The notes under the pieces are model-generated. The model was not told the origin of the DNA. It did no database searches and saw only the letters and a program-made list of their open reading frames with translations. Position numbers and translations under genes: made by a program. From Ligula intestinalis (Eukaryota; Platyhelminthes; Cestoda; Diphyllobothriidea; Diphyllobothriidae), in assembly GCA_036362985.1 (NCBI GenBank), contig JAYGXS010000002.1:8368795-8432794 (forward strand): a stretch of DNA of 64,000 nt. Direction: 5' to 3'. Below, piece after piece: positions 11,035 through 22,650 of this stretch. The first letter of the stretch is position 1. The number at the start of each line of letters is the position of its first letter.

Positions 11035-13760
11035 TTTATTCAACTCTGTTGGCACCGTTGCATTTACGACAAGCTTACTATCGTCAGGACTAGCATGTTC
11101 CCAAGCTGCTATAATCAGCTAAACTCGGTAATCTCAGATATAAAATCTACATGGCGTGTTTCTCTGGTGAAATCCCAACGCCGAACTAGAAGTAAGTGTT
11201 TATAGGAAGACACCGAAAACCATGTAGCTTCTGAGATTTCACAGCAACGATCCGGTGGCTCACAAAAGGAACTGTGACGGAATGATCTTCAGCTAGGTCC
11301 AGACTCACTACAGCAATCAGAAGATAAAGCGGACGAGGCCCGATTTTTCTGTAACCAGTTTATGCCGTATGGTAGGGGTTTATGATGTAATGCCTACTTG
11401 TTCGCCGCCCTCCATCCCCCTTCCCCCTACCCCGGGGGCCTTGTTGGAAACAAGACCGAGGTTTAGGCAGTCCACAGATAAAAGAGCATATGGCTGTTGG
11501 TATAGGACCTATAATATAGGTGATGGAAGTGCCTGACGGTCTAAAGGCAATGTGCTCATCAGGAATAGCAAAGACCAGTTAAATTACAGGGAATAGACAG
11601 GCATAGTATATTGTATCATGCGCTCGAACTGTCCTTACAAGTACACAGGTCATACTGAACACGTACTCACATCGTGCATATGTGACGTAGAGATATACCA
11701 CGAGTTGCTACCCCCCACCTTTGAAATGACTCAACAGTGTTACTTCGCACTCATCAGGATAATTTTCCACGCCGAAAACAAGACTTACCGAGGAGTGATT
11801 AAAACCCTGGCCTCGGATGAGACCCAAGTCAATCGATGTAGCGCTTTGGTGCCCTGCGTAGCCACCGCGCCAATCGCCCATTAGAAACCACCCCCGATAA
11901 ATGTAGCCTGTTTTGTTGCCACCTCGATCTCTGGCGATGAACTCCTTCGCAAGTTTAGAGCTCAAAAACTAAGCAAATGGATCCGGTGCTCGACCGGTAT
12001 TCTTCCATAAACACTTTAAATTTCAAACTTCACCTTCATACGTAAAATAGTTAAAATATATGGACTGTATTCAGCGCCTGGTAGAATTTCCTGCAAACAG
12101 AAACTTTTAGAATAAGCGCGACCTTTTTCCGGACACATTTGACACCCTAGAGGTTCACACTTGCTTCTATGTTGATGGCGGAGAGTTTACCTGTATGAAA
12201 CAGATACAGTAGGTACAATGCAACCTGCAAGTTCCCCATTTCTGCGTCCTTTCTACTTGAACTAGCTGAATTAAAACCCTAGCTCACTTTTTCGACGGTG
12301 TAGTGGTTGTCAGGGTGATCAGCTTTCAGCCTAATTCTCTTGCGCGCACTTTTCATCGTCATACTTAATGCAATGCCCCATTTGGCACACATCAGCATAT
12401 TCCTGGTTCCTCTGCCAAACGCTCGCTCACTTACTCTCACATCTTGGCCAAAATAGTAGATCAGTGCTCCAAACGGAACTGGGTTTGAGCCAGGTTGGAG
12501 CTTCAGTTAGTTGCCATTACATTTCCTGCTGCCTCTCATTACAATCTCCAAAACTGGAAGCGAAAACAATTAATGTTCAATTAAAGTGGCAGATATATTC
12601 GTCAAGCAAGAACTTCACACTGTGTGTGACTGTGTGGTAGAACCTTTTCGGGAAGTGTTACCGACAAGGAGAGTGGATATTCCTGGCTTATCATCAGTCT
12701 TTGTCAATCAGTCGTACACAGAACGGAAGGACGCAATGATTGAACTCGAACGCCTTGGGAAATTCACGGTAGTTAAATTGCTCAACCACCGAACTCGTAT
12801 TTTCTGGGCTGCCTCCGGCAATCTGTAAGTCCCTGACCAGAAGGACTCAATATGAGGGATTACTTTCTACACATTTTCCCAAAACTAAAACTCCTTGGTT
12901 AGAGGTTTACGTAAAAAAGCAGCCGCACGTCAGGAAATTGTCACGTTTATGAGAGTTCTTATTTACTCTTCTGCAATCATCGGCTTCCGCGCGGTTTTTT
13001 GAGCGAAAAAGTAAAAGTTTAGCGGAGACCATCTTCTACGAGTATAATTAGTTTTGCAAAATGCACTTAAGTTTCTTTTTTTCAGCGGGACACTTACTTG
13101 TCATTTGACACAGGAAACTAAGTGCAGGTAACCAGGTATGAGTGGGAAAAACCCTTGAGACTCAATTTTGTTTGCCAAATTGTTTCCTGGAATTCTGCAG
13201 TCTTCTATCTTAATCAGGGGTCGCCATCAAAATATGAGAAACGCTTTTATCACCAACTGACCCTGAACTATTCATTTTTAACATTTTTTGTGAATTATAA
13301 AATAGAAGTGATTGAAGTTTAAATTGGCACCAGAAAAATAAACTGATCGAGCAGTAGGCATTGCTTGGAATGGGGATGCCTGCACTTAGCACCATGAAAT
13401 TCGCCAAGGTTCTTATTATGAAGGTAGAAAAGATTTTCAGACTTTTCAGTAAAGGCTACGTAGTTGAATGCTCCTGTTTGCTTTTTCTTCAAATGTCTTA
13501 ACCATCGAATATACACAGTGGACCTAAGCGACAGTTTTTCTCCTAAAAATTACAAATGACATTCTACTTTTGAATTCTGACCCATGTCTTGAGAATTTTT
13601 TGAATGCCTGCTCTTTTTGTTCAGTTACACCTGCTGGCTCGTGTTCACTGACATCACTACATGTGATTGTGTTACTTGAAACAAGAAAGTAGTCGCCTAC
13701 AATTATGCTTACGACTTCTTTGAAATGTTCGGTTGTGCCGATGCATTTCTTAACTACTGT
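11035..13760. other. No gene recognised over 2.7 kb
   Basis: It contains an imperfect inverted pair around 11,130-11,255 (ATCTCAGA...CTACATGG and CCATGTAG...TCTGAGAT). Open frames reach only 90 codons and carry no recognised motif. A weak GIY-YIG-like string near 11,630 was not accepted. CT-rich unique DNA lies near 12,300-12,550. Confidence 0.4.
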
Positions 13761-13764
13761 GTAC

Positions 13765-13822
13765 CAATAGAGAGTTCAAAGGCATTTGCGTTAATTTCCC
13801 TTAATAAACTTGACTTGCGTTG
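13765..13822 (+). repeat. LINE 3'-tail fragment
   Basis: GAGTTCAAAGGCATTTGCGT then TTAATAAACTTGACTTG matches the ends of the longer copies at 45,225-45,445 (plus) and 16,315-16,505 (minus). These share AGTTCAAAGGTATTTACC and an AATAAAA signal followed by a short CTGA-type repeat, as expected for the 3' end of a non-LTR element. Confidence 0.5.
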
Positions 13823-14649
13823 TACTTGAAACACCTAGACTGAAAGTATCATACTTTCGTCTTAAAAATTGGGAGTACACTTTTCTGTATATTTTCATCT
13901 TCAATATACTCCAACTACCAATATGATACGGAATACTTACCACCCATACACCAGGTGGTATTGTGTTAACTTTCAGAGTTAAGGGTTTGGGTTAGGATAT
14001 TGGAAGAGGTACCTTTGAAACCGAGCGCAAGGTCTGTTCGTGGTAGTTGTAGCATCGACAAGAAGAGGATCATCCAATGCGCAAGTCAGGGAAGCCGGTG
14101 TTGGTAAAATAGAGCTTTACTGCCGGAAAAAGAACGGTAAAAAAGCTGTGTAATGAGCCAGCTACCAGCTGCATCTGCACGTCAGGTGTGTCCGCGAAGT
14201 TGTGTAGCTTGGCCTGCGCGATGAGTACCCTGCCGACCGCAGCCGATCAAATAAAGCGGGAGTATCGATTAGCTTCGAGCGTACGCGCGGCGAGTCAACA
14301 GCGGATATGCGAATGGACAAGTGCGCACAGCGTGCAGGCTTAGCGAACGAAGGCACATTGAGTCAACGCAGTCGCATTGGGCGAGAGACTCCTACAGGTC
14401 GACCTTGACACGAAGGGATAGTACATATAGCTTTGTCAAACCTTGAAACTAAACTGTTGGCTGGATGCACAAACTGCCGTTGGACATGGAACATCTTCAG
14501 CTTCCTCCACCGTCTTAGACCAATCAATAGCTGCCAGAGTGGTTGCTAGTCAATTTTCTTTAAAAGTCGCAAGCCTGTTGTCAATGGACGGTTTATGTAC
14601 CTAAAAGGCGACATAAAAGGTGACGTACTGTTTCTCTTCTTATATTTTC

Positions 14650-14960
14650 GGCTAAATTAGTGTGTCGACAAGGCTGGTGGCTGGAATTTAATCTGTAGCG
14701 ACCCAGCCTCGAGTGCACGCGCACACGCGACTGCTAGTATGTGCTTTCTTGTAGGCCGACCACAATCCGTCTGGCCAGACGCCTTCAAGGCTGACTCACA
14801 CGAAGGCCACTTTGTGGATGCTGTGATGATCGCCACATTCAGACACTTCAGACACTGGCCTTTCCGCAAGTGGTTGTGCACTCGTCCGATGGTCAACTTC
14901 CTCCAACCTATTCTTCGTTTCATCTGTACAGAATGATCTATTCTCGCCATCTGACACCTG
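14650..14960 (-). repeat. Element-A interior fragment, inverted
   Basis: On the minus strand, CCTTGAAGGC-TCTGGCCAGACGGA-GTCGGCCTAC matches the plus strand of element A2 at 17,045-17,085 (CTTGAAGGCTTTCTGGCCAG). The similarity is short and no terminal arm is evident. The flanking 13,825-14,650 segment shows nothing else except a GC-rich patch near 14,190-14,340. Confidence 0.4.
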
Positions 14961-16005
14961 ACTTCTTCCAACCCCGTACGGAACCGAGGCTGGAGATCTT
15001 AGTGGCTAGGGCCTCTCCTATTCACTTAAGCTACTGCAATAAATCTGTGGGAGTTTGCGAAAAAGGGTATCAGAAGCGACATCGATGGTTACAGTGTGTC
15101 ACGGCTTCATTGGAATCCGTCGATGCCACACCACTTATTAGCAGCCTGTTCCCGTCTTAAGTGACGTTCAGGGTTGGTGGGGTCTGATGCGTCCGCCCTC
15201 GAAATCGATTTGCTCGATTGTGTGTTCTAAGTTGATGGAGTTCCCAAATTTGCACAAAACTGTGGTATCCAACGAGAGTTACACTTTGTGACTGACGAGC
15301 TATCGGTTTTTTTTTCAATGTAGTAGACAGACCAACCTTTTCGTCTGCGCAGTGTTTGAATTTATGTCTAGGTTATCATGGCGTCCGATTTCATTGGCTA
15401 TCCCTTTTCACATAGAGGGCAACGCATGTGAGGACAGAGGGGGGGGGGGAGAGAGACGATGCAGACCTTCACAAAATCTTCATGGCTGTAATTAAACCCA
15501 AAGGACAGGCAGAAATTGGTGTTTATTTCAAATATTAAGGGTGAACTGACAAGTGCAACAGATTGAGCATTGTAGCGGTGACAATAATGATAACAAACGC
15601 AGGGCGATAATCTTAGTACCGTTTACTAAGTAGGATAAATAATGCTGAAATTGTTGCTTTTTTTCTTCTCATAAAACTAAGCATCAACTTGGAGTGGATT
15701 ATTCTACCCCCTTCCCAGACCGCAGAAAGGATACTGAACGTATCCGAACGAAGGAAGACTAGTTAAATTTAGTTTGGGAGTTTTGTACCAAGATAGGGTT
15801 GCAAGACAGCGTGGGTGGCTGTGGTTGGCATAAATGGGCCAGGTTGCAGGCGCGGCTAAAGAAAGCTGGTGGTTTGATAAGACGTCAACAGCAAATCAGT
15901 ATGTTGTGTCAGTATGAATTGAACCGAGATGTATCGTTGGCACTAGAAGGAAGGTCAGAGATTGGGAGGGAGATCTGGTTGCTAGCACTCAAAAGGAACA
16001 TCTCT
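14961..16005. other. No gene recognised
   Basis: Mixed-composition DNA with a G run at about 15,441-15,450. Reading frames of 83-96 codons lack any recognised domain. Confidence 0.4.
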
Positions 16006-16142
16006 GAAGAAGAAGTTGCGATCACTGGAACAAGGACTTTATTTTCCTGACGTTTCGGATTCCGTCGGGAATCCTTAGTCATAGGTAATCGTAAACAGGT
16101 TCCAGTGATCGCATCTTCTTCTTCGGAACTGCTGCCTGGAAC
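16006..16142. repeat. Palindromic hammerhead locus f
   Basis: The same architecture as locus e. The outer arms GAAGAAGAAG-TTGCGATCACTGGAAC (16,006-16,031) and GTTCCAGTGATCGCA-TCTTCTTCTTC (16,099-16,124) are inverted repeats with one mismatch. The minus-strand hammerhead 3' half (stem II GGATTCCCGACGGAATCC, then GAAACGTC, 16,049-16,056) lies inside. The CTGATGA box is missing. The hairpin GTTCCAG (16,099-16,105) / CTGGAAC (16,136-16,142) follows with a 30-nt loop. Confidence 0.75.
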
Positions 16143-16314
16143 TCGTATCTTCTCCTATATTAGGAACATCTCTGTTGGTTTTGGGAGGAACCATAGCTTA
16201 GGCTGGATGGGCTGTAGGCGATTGAAGATCTCCACTTCGTTTCACGACAGGATTTCAGTGCAGAAAGTCTCCATATTTGCGGTCACATAAGATGAAACAG
16301 GAAAAAATTAAATT

Positions 16315-16505
16315 TTTTCAGTTCAGTTCAGTTTTATTAGGGAAATATAGGTAAATACCTTTGAAATCCCTCTTTGTACATAGCTATTACGCAGAACATG
16401 TGGCGTTGCCAGTAATGGAAATGCGGTAGGGGGGCAGACAGTAAAAAAACTCCTTAGGCATCATTCATAAGTTTAGTTTTGAATGCCATTTGTGAAATTT
16501 TAAGG
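16315..16505 (-). repeat. LINE 3' end with CTGAA tail
   Basis: The minus strand reads GGCATTCAAA...AGGAGTTTTTTTACTGTC...CTGGCAACGCCA...TTCAAAGGTATTTACC...TAATAAAACTGAACTGAAC. This order matches 45,225-45,445. The terminal (CTGAA)n repeat is typical of the 3' tail of CR1-like non-LTR elements. Coding sequence is absent, so it is 5'-truncated. Confidence 0.6.
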
Positions 16506-16796
16506 AGACAAACTTTCGCCTGTGGGGGAAGGCGAAGGGAATATGTAAATCGGATGTCCTGCTGCTGAAAGTGTTTGGATCATGTCAGGAGAAGGCCATC
16601 GCGGTTGTTCAATATCCTAATGGTCACACGAGAAGAAGATTGTGGTGGTCACGAGAACATCACCGAGGCTATGGAAGTTTTAAAATAATTTAGATCAACC
16701 CCATCAGAAATCGCGAGCGCAGATCACCAAATACGCAGGGACAGCAGGCCAGATCAGAAGTTACGTGTTCAGATCACGTCGGGAAGTCACCAATAA

Positions 16797-17933
16797 CGCA
16801 GGCGGTTAAGTGAGTTAAACCTTAGCAACTGTGATCTTCAGATCATGGTTCCTTAGGGGACGAAAAGTCGGTGGACGCCAGAGTAATAGAATAGTTTAGT
16901 CTGTATACAGAGGAAGAGAAAATAAACAGGAAGACGTTTGACTTCGGAGCGCACGACTAGCTGGGAGGCTAGCCAAGTCCTAATTGCCGGCTGGGCCGCA
17001 GACATCCCAGCGGCCAGCGTGAACGGTCATTGTCTGGGTTGAACTTGAAGGCTTTCTGGCCAGACAGACTGCGTCGGCTTACGCGTACAGACATGCTATT
17101 CGTTGACGGGCCAGGAGCCAGCTTTGCGGCACCTGTGATTGGCTGTTCCCAGAAATCGAGAGCAGTTGCAGTGAACTTTGACAACGTTCGCTTCGACGCG
17201 AGCTAGTCGCGACAAGTCTAAACGAAGTTTTATGAGATGCAGACTGAAGTTTTATATGAATAAGCGCACAGAGGCTTTCATTCAGCCTACTCTTTCCCAA
17301 CTTGGCGATTAAGTTTTAGTGAAATTAAGAGGCAAACATGTCAAAACTAAAATATCTACCAGAAAGCACATGGGGAATGCTGGAGGACTCCTGGAGGAGC
17401 CGAACTCCTAGTAGCTACGACATGCGCAGACTATCGGCGAAACAAGCGTGTTTAGGCTTTAAACTAGAACATGCGTCGCCAATATGATAAATTACAACAT
17501 CAAGCTGTGGTGACTCACTCCACATAGGTGAGCATGTCCGAAGGCCCACTGCTGCTAACGCGTACGTCCGCAATGAAGGCGACCTCTGCAACAACCAATT
17601 ACAGATCCGCAAAGGCTGGTCTCTCTCACCGGCGATTAGGACGCAGGCACTCCTAGTTCGATGCAGTTTGTCCGGCCAATAATCTTCAAAGCAACCAGAC
17701 AATGCCCGTTCTCGCTGCCACTTGCATGCTTGCTGCTAAAACCACACTTGGGATCCGGTCAATCTCCTGAGCACACGTGTTCTCCCAAGTCAGACTACCT
17801 CCATCTATTCCCCTTTCCCTTGTGTACACAATATACTCTTACTCCTACTCTTGCCTTCACGGACTTCTTCTCAACTAAGTGACCATGGTCTGCTGATCGC
17901 AGTTGCCGGGTTTGACTCACTTAACTCCCTGCG
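16797..17933. mobile_element. Element A2: 1.14-kb element with long inverted ends
   Basis: The left terminus starts CGCAGG-GGTTAAGTGAG (16,797 on) and the right terminus ends CTCACTTAACTCCCTGCG (17,933). The arms are imperfect inverted repeats of about 120 bp, including AACTGTGATC / GATCGCAGTT and ATCATGGT / ACCATGGT. The interior at 17,510-17,740 matches 3,715-3,935 of A1. A 40-codon frame beginning MSEGPLLLTRTSA is open in both copies. No transposase was seen and the flanks show no obvious target duplication. It is probably non-autonomous. Confidence 0.65.
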
Positions 17934-18239
17934 TGAAAGCTACGTAAATTATCAAAATAACCGCGCAATGTTCATATCTGCCTACAACAATTAAAAACAA
18001 GAGTACCAAAGACGAATAAAACTAGAACGCCCATTTCTATCATTTTAGTCATCTTCGACCAGCAGCTATACCTCATGCCAATTCACAATATAACTACAAG
18101 ACGAGACAGAAGGAGTATTTTCTTTCATGCAGTGGGGTCAGGGGAACACCCTTCATCGTCCTTATTGTAGTTATTATATATTATCTAATAGCAGATACGC
18201 ATACACCGATATGTTAGAGGACCCACTCGTTCGTCTATA

Positions 18240-18430
18240 CTACCACTAGAGCTCCCACTCGAGCCTCCACCGCGAGGCGGCTAGGATATAGGCGGAAGGA
18301 CATAACCAGCAAATACATAGACACTAGCAAGGCCTCTTCTGGTTCATTTGTCGTCTTCAGCTAGTGATACCCAACTCCAGTGTAGCCATTGAAATTGCTG
18401 CCACACTCAGAAATAGATAGGCGTACACCG
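18240..18430 (-). repeat. SINE family C, head-truncated
   Basis: On the minus strand, GAGTGTGGCAGCAATTTC, ACTGGAGTTGGGTATCACTA and CCGCCTCGCGGTGGAGGCTC match the plus-strand copy at 32,255-32,560 in order. The tRNA-like head is replaced by unrelated sequence. Confidence 0.65.
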
Positions 18431-18589
18431 ATCAGATACAGGGCACACCTGCCCTGGTTTCTGATGCCCTGTGTGTTCGGGAACCCCCCGAACTTTGCCA
18501 CATGGCTAATTGTAATGGTACCTACTATTATTTCAGTAAGATTTCTGTTATCTTAGGACATTTTACCGATAGACAGAGACTTCCATGAA

Positions 18590-18740
18590 GGCCTTTTTTG
18601 CCTCATTAGGCATCATCAGGTGGACATACTCTACTCTAGTGTAGTAGCGGAAATTGCCGCCACACTCGAGTTTCGAACCCGCGTCTCTCCGATCAGAGGC
18701 AAAAGCCTCAACAATTGAGCTATTGGGCCCGACCTCTTAT
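18590..18740 (-). repeat. SINE family C, tRNA-like head
   Basis: The minus strand carries AATAGCTCAATTGTTGAGGC (A box) and GCGGGTTCGAAACTCGAGTG (B box and start of body), then GTGGCGGCAATTTCCGC. The tRNA-like head is clear but the anticodon arm does not fold well, so this is a SINE and not a tRNA gene. Confidence 0.7.
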
Positions 18741-19205
18741 ATATTATATTAGTTATTATGTACAAATCTGTCTGACACATGTAGTTTAAATATGTAGCAC
18801 CTTAAGACACAGCGCCCCATCCCACTTACAGTTTATTTGACGCTGTCATGACACAAGGCCTAGGTTGGTCAAAAGGAGCGGGTGCGGTAGGTGCAATGCA
18901 AGTCGCCGTCTCTGCGTTCACCCTGCTTTTGGACACGCGGTCGCCATCGTCGGAATCGACTAGTCGTCTGTAGAGGTCATGTTGGCATTCCCAAAAACAA
19001 CTTTTGGCTAAAAGCCCCGGTTACGTCTTTAGGCACCCTCTTGCTACTTCTTGACGCATTTGCGACTGGTACATTTTACGACTGATGTTTCCTATGATTT
19101 CTACCCTACGCATCAGTCATTAGCAGTTTCATCTGCATGAATCTGGAGCTAATCTGCTGGAATATTACATTGTACTTTGTCAAAAGTTGATTTGTTTTTA
19201 TTAGG

Positions 19206-19345
19206 AGGTTTGGCAGATTTGCTTAATTTGAGATGACCCAATTGTGAAAAAAGTCGAGGCGTTTGGCGGGATTTGAACCCGCGCATCAGAGAAGACCTTT
19301 GCCGCCGGTCGATGCTCTAACCACTAAGCTACAAACGCCCCGCCT
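19206..19345 (-). repeat. tRNA-derived SINE, family A, best-preserved head
   Basis: On the minus strand the head can form a 7-bp acceptor stem (GCGTTTG / CAAACGC), a D arm containing TAGCTTAGTGGTTAGAGC, and a perfect 5-bp T stem (GCGGG-TTCAAAT-CCCGC). The anticodon region is longer than in a normal tRNA and does not give a standard 5-bp stem with 7-nt loop. The tail after the head reads CTCGAC, then TTTTTTCACAATTGGGTCA and AATTAAGCAAATCTGCC, shared with all family-A copies. I therefore call a SINE rather than a functional tRNA. Confidence 0.8.
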
Positions 19346-19504
19346 CGCACCGTGAATTTAATCACACTTGGGTCGATATTACCCGCCCAACTTTACCGCC
19401 CATATGAAATCAACCAGTACGGAACAGCAAGCTGACTGCCTAAGCAGGATTTCCTAAGCAATTATCTAGAATCTACCAGAATTACTACTAGGCTGACTTA
19501 ATTT

Positions 19505-19655
19505 TTTGGAGGTTTGGCAGATTTACTTAATTCCCGGCGCGAGGCGGGACGTTTGTAGCTGAGCGGTTAGAGCATTGAACTCCGGCAAAGGTCTTCTCTG
19601 ATGCTAAACTCCTCGAGTTTTTTCACAATTGGGTCAACTCAACTGATTTGTTTTT
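19505..19655 (+). repeat. SINE family A, rearranged copy
   Basis: A minus-oriented tail fragment (GGAGGTTTGGCAGATTTACT, from 19,508) is joined directly to a plus-oriented tRNA-like head (TTTGTAGCTGAGCGGTTAG). The head runs to GAGTTTTTTCACAATTGGG. The B-box region is damaged. The inverted layout suggests a snap-back or nested insertion. Confidence 0.65.
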
Positions 19656-20186
19656 GTCATTTTAACCAAGCTACTGGTAGAGTGACATTTAGTCATCCCT
19701 TTATTCATGCTGGTAGTTAGCGCGTGTCTTTTGAGATGCATTTGGTCGCTTCTGTGCATTAAGGTTTCCGCTTTGCTCTCTCCTCGTGCAAGCGTACTTC
19801 CTTCATCATGGTGTTGTTTTTATTACTGTGACATGTCATTCAAGTCGTGCATGCAGGACGATTTAGGACCGACAAAAGACGACCTCCTTTACCCTACCCC
19901 TCCCCGTCCAACTCTCTCGGCTCGAGCATAGAGGGCTACCTGGTAGTCTTCTAATCGAGATTTTAGGTAGACGTTTGACAGACAGTCTACTTTTTGTGCT
20001 TGTTTGTTGCTGTCATTAAGAGCCTAAAGTCTTTACCTCCTGTTAGTCTTAATGGAATACCCAAGGAATATCGTATAGTCTAATCGCAACTCGCAGGCAT
20101 AACAGAAGTTCTCCCACTATCTTCACTGCCCAACGTGTCTTTTGTGGTTTTTAAGGTGAAGCAACCACTGCAATTAGGGCATTCAC

Positions 20187-20416
20187 TTGCGTATGCAGCA
20201 GAATTTAATGGAACCATAAATTTCGCGAGTGCTCATCAGCTGCGTGAAGTGAGTAACGAATGAGGAAACATAAGGCACTTTATTAAGGGAAGAAGGCTTT
20301 CGCCCTTGAGCTCCCTATAGCTATAAATAAAATTGGATTCTACAGAAAAATCAATACAAACAGCTAATGAGCACTCGCAAAATTTATGGTTCCAATAAAT
20401 TCTGCTGTATACGCAA
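20187..20416. mobile_element. 230-bp miniature element with 50-bp inverted ends
   Basis: The left end TTGCGTATGCAGCAGAATTT and the right end (reverse complement TTGCGTATACAGCAGAATTT) stay paired for 50 bp with three mismatches, down to GCGAGTGCTCAT. The interior of about 130 bp is non-coding. No target-site duplication is obvious (flanks GGCATTCAC and ACATCGAAC). It is probably a MITE of unknown superfamily. Confidence 0.75.
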
Positions 20417-21630
20417 ACATCGAACTAAGATGCATTTCGTTGGGGTAGGCTAAGCTCAAGTAGGCTGCCTCCGTGCACACTGAGGACAGATTTTTTCTTC
20501 TTTTTTCCGAATTGTGCATCTAACAGTCAATGACCGACCCAATGCAATGCTCCTAAAAATATTTATTTGCTTTTTTCGATTAAGATAGGATTCCTAAGTA
20601 TCATTCTAGGATCTGTGAGCTATATTGTGGTTCGCTCGGATACTAGACGACGGAACGTATCCCAACATTTATAAGCTAGTGAATACGATATGGCGTGGAA
20701 AGCCAAAGTGTTAGGGATAATTTACTAAGCGATAACAAGCTTAGAAGGTAAGTAATATGCAAGTGACTCCCAGACAAGTGTAGTCCAGACATGAATGGGC
20801 AGGAGTCCAGAGGCGCAGTCCGGCCAGTAGATCACCGGGTCCGGAAAAACTACAACCGAACAGTAGGTCGTCAGTTCTCGGCCTGACTGAGCGTAAACAG
20901 CTTCCCTGCAGTAATCTCCTGACGTTAAGAAGTGGTTGGCCAGTGAGGCCAGACAGGGAGCGACCTTGAAATGAGCTTTTTACAATCGTGTCTTGCGCAC
21001 GCGTAGTGGTCATGCCAGGCATGACCTGTCCCCGCGGCCTCCAAGGAAAGCATTACTAATAAGTGCAAGGTCGCTACAGATCTTACAGTTTGGAAAAACA
21101 TTTCAAAATATATCTAAGACATACCAGTATGCTGGTTTCGAAACCAGCTACTTTTCAGCCTCCTGAAAATGCTCACGAGATGCGGAATAAGTACTTGTGA
21201 AGTGCGCATTTTTTTCTGTTGATTTTCGATGCACTTACAGATTGAACTATATTTTTTTTAGGACAAATGCGCAAAAATAAGCTTTCGTGTACAGATTTCG
21301 TAGGATTTTACATCCACGGGAAATTTTATTCCCAAAGGAAAGGATTTTATAAGTTCAAAAATCTTTTCTAATTCCCGAATAATTTTGCAAATGAGCTGCC
21401 ATTGCATTTGCCAGTCATATGCCTTCGTGGGAAAATATCGTACCTTCCTGTATATTATTGAGAATAAAACATTTAATGCTCACAATAATGTGAAAAGGAT
21501 GCGGACCCTACCTTATATATAATAAGGGAAATAAATAGACGGACAGCTGTGATGTGATATTAATAAACATTTTACGGTTCTCAAAATGTTCACCATTAGA
21601 AAGTTTTTTGAACAGAGCCTTCCTTCGAGG
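20417..21630. other. No gene recognised
   Basis: Decayed DNA. A segment near 20,880-20,970 containing GGCCTGACTGAGCG and GGCCAGTGAGGCCAGACAGG recalls element-A interior sequence but is too short to assign. The rest is AT-rich. Confidence 0.35.
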
Positions 21631-21639
21631 AAAAACATG

Positions 21640-22650
21640 AAGGAGACTTGCTATTCTGTCAAATGAGCACAAAAAGAAGAGTATTCTTCATGATTTCTAT
21701 AAAATATACTTGAGTTGAGAAAACCGTCCAAAATCTTTTGAAAAATCTCAAAAAATTTCTATCGCATGAGGAGATTTCAGGAGGCCGCAAAGTCATTCGG
21801 TTAGACGCAGGTATCCTGACGTGTCTGAAATATCTTGCAATCATGCTCCAAGGTAATAAATACAAAAATGTTGAGGATAATTCCAAGATAGTTCAAAAGT
21901 CTTTTCGCCCTGCTGAAACACTCACACTCACTAACAAAATGAGCTCATGTATAGCGTTATCTTCTTCTAAATATTGCAGAGGCACCTACAAATTTAAATA
22001 TTGTTTCTATATTAATGAACAAGAACATTCTTTCGTGTGCTAATTGGATCCCAAATCACGTTTTCGTCAAATAGTATACCCATAGGAAGAGTATGCTTAG
22101 GTTTCCACACGATTTTTTCAATTTCCAAATAACGATGAGTCCGATTTGTCGTTACATTTGCATTTAGAGTATTCGTGCCACCGGTAATTTGCCATCACGG
22201 GAAGGAATATCGTTCATTGCTGTATTCTGTTAAGAAGGCAACATATAGTACTCATACAATTTTGCAATGAATGTGGATTTTACTGCATACTTGATGAGGG
22301 TCATCAATAAACGAAAGGATACGATACGATTTGAATGGTCGGTGGACAGTCTTAAAATCATTTACACTTACAGACTTCTTTCAACCTATCAGATAACCTC
22401 CCTGTGAGCATAAAATTTGAAGGAGACTTTACTTGCTATTAAATATGTGTTTGCTGATATTTTCTATAAAATATAGTTAAATTTGTAGGTGGCATCGCAA
22501 ATCTACCGAAACAATGCACACCACAGGAGTAGTCAGGTTTGATCGAGTAAGATTTTGGCAGGAGATCGAAAAGACTTCCTTTCAAAAGCCTGCATCCTAG
22601 TGTGTCTGCATTATCTTGGGCTTTTGTTCCAATATTTCATAAAATTGGCC
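21640..22650 (+). repeat. Diverged direct duplication about 0.79 kb apart
   Basis: The segment at 21,640-21,880 is repeated in weaker form at 22,430-22,650. Shared blocks in order are GGAGACTT, TGCTATT, TTTCTATAAAATATA, GATTT-AGGAGG-type sequence, a TCCTGACGTGTCTG / TCCTAGTGTGTCTG pair, and TATCTTG. A 101-codon plus frame at 21,738-22,043 overlaps the first copy but is not conserved in the second, so I do not call a gene. Confidence 0.45.

Noticed and set aside
11618..11720. Possible GIY-YIG fragment (CPYKYTGHTEHVL) on the plus strand
   Set aside because: Only about a dozen residues resemble the motif, the following EH.P.WL block is not convincing, and no C-terminal signature follows.
19250..19345. 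Functional tRNA gene
   Set aside because: Acceptor and T stems are perfect, but the anticodon region is abnormal in length and pairing, and the SINE tail follows directly, as in six other copies.
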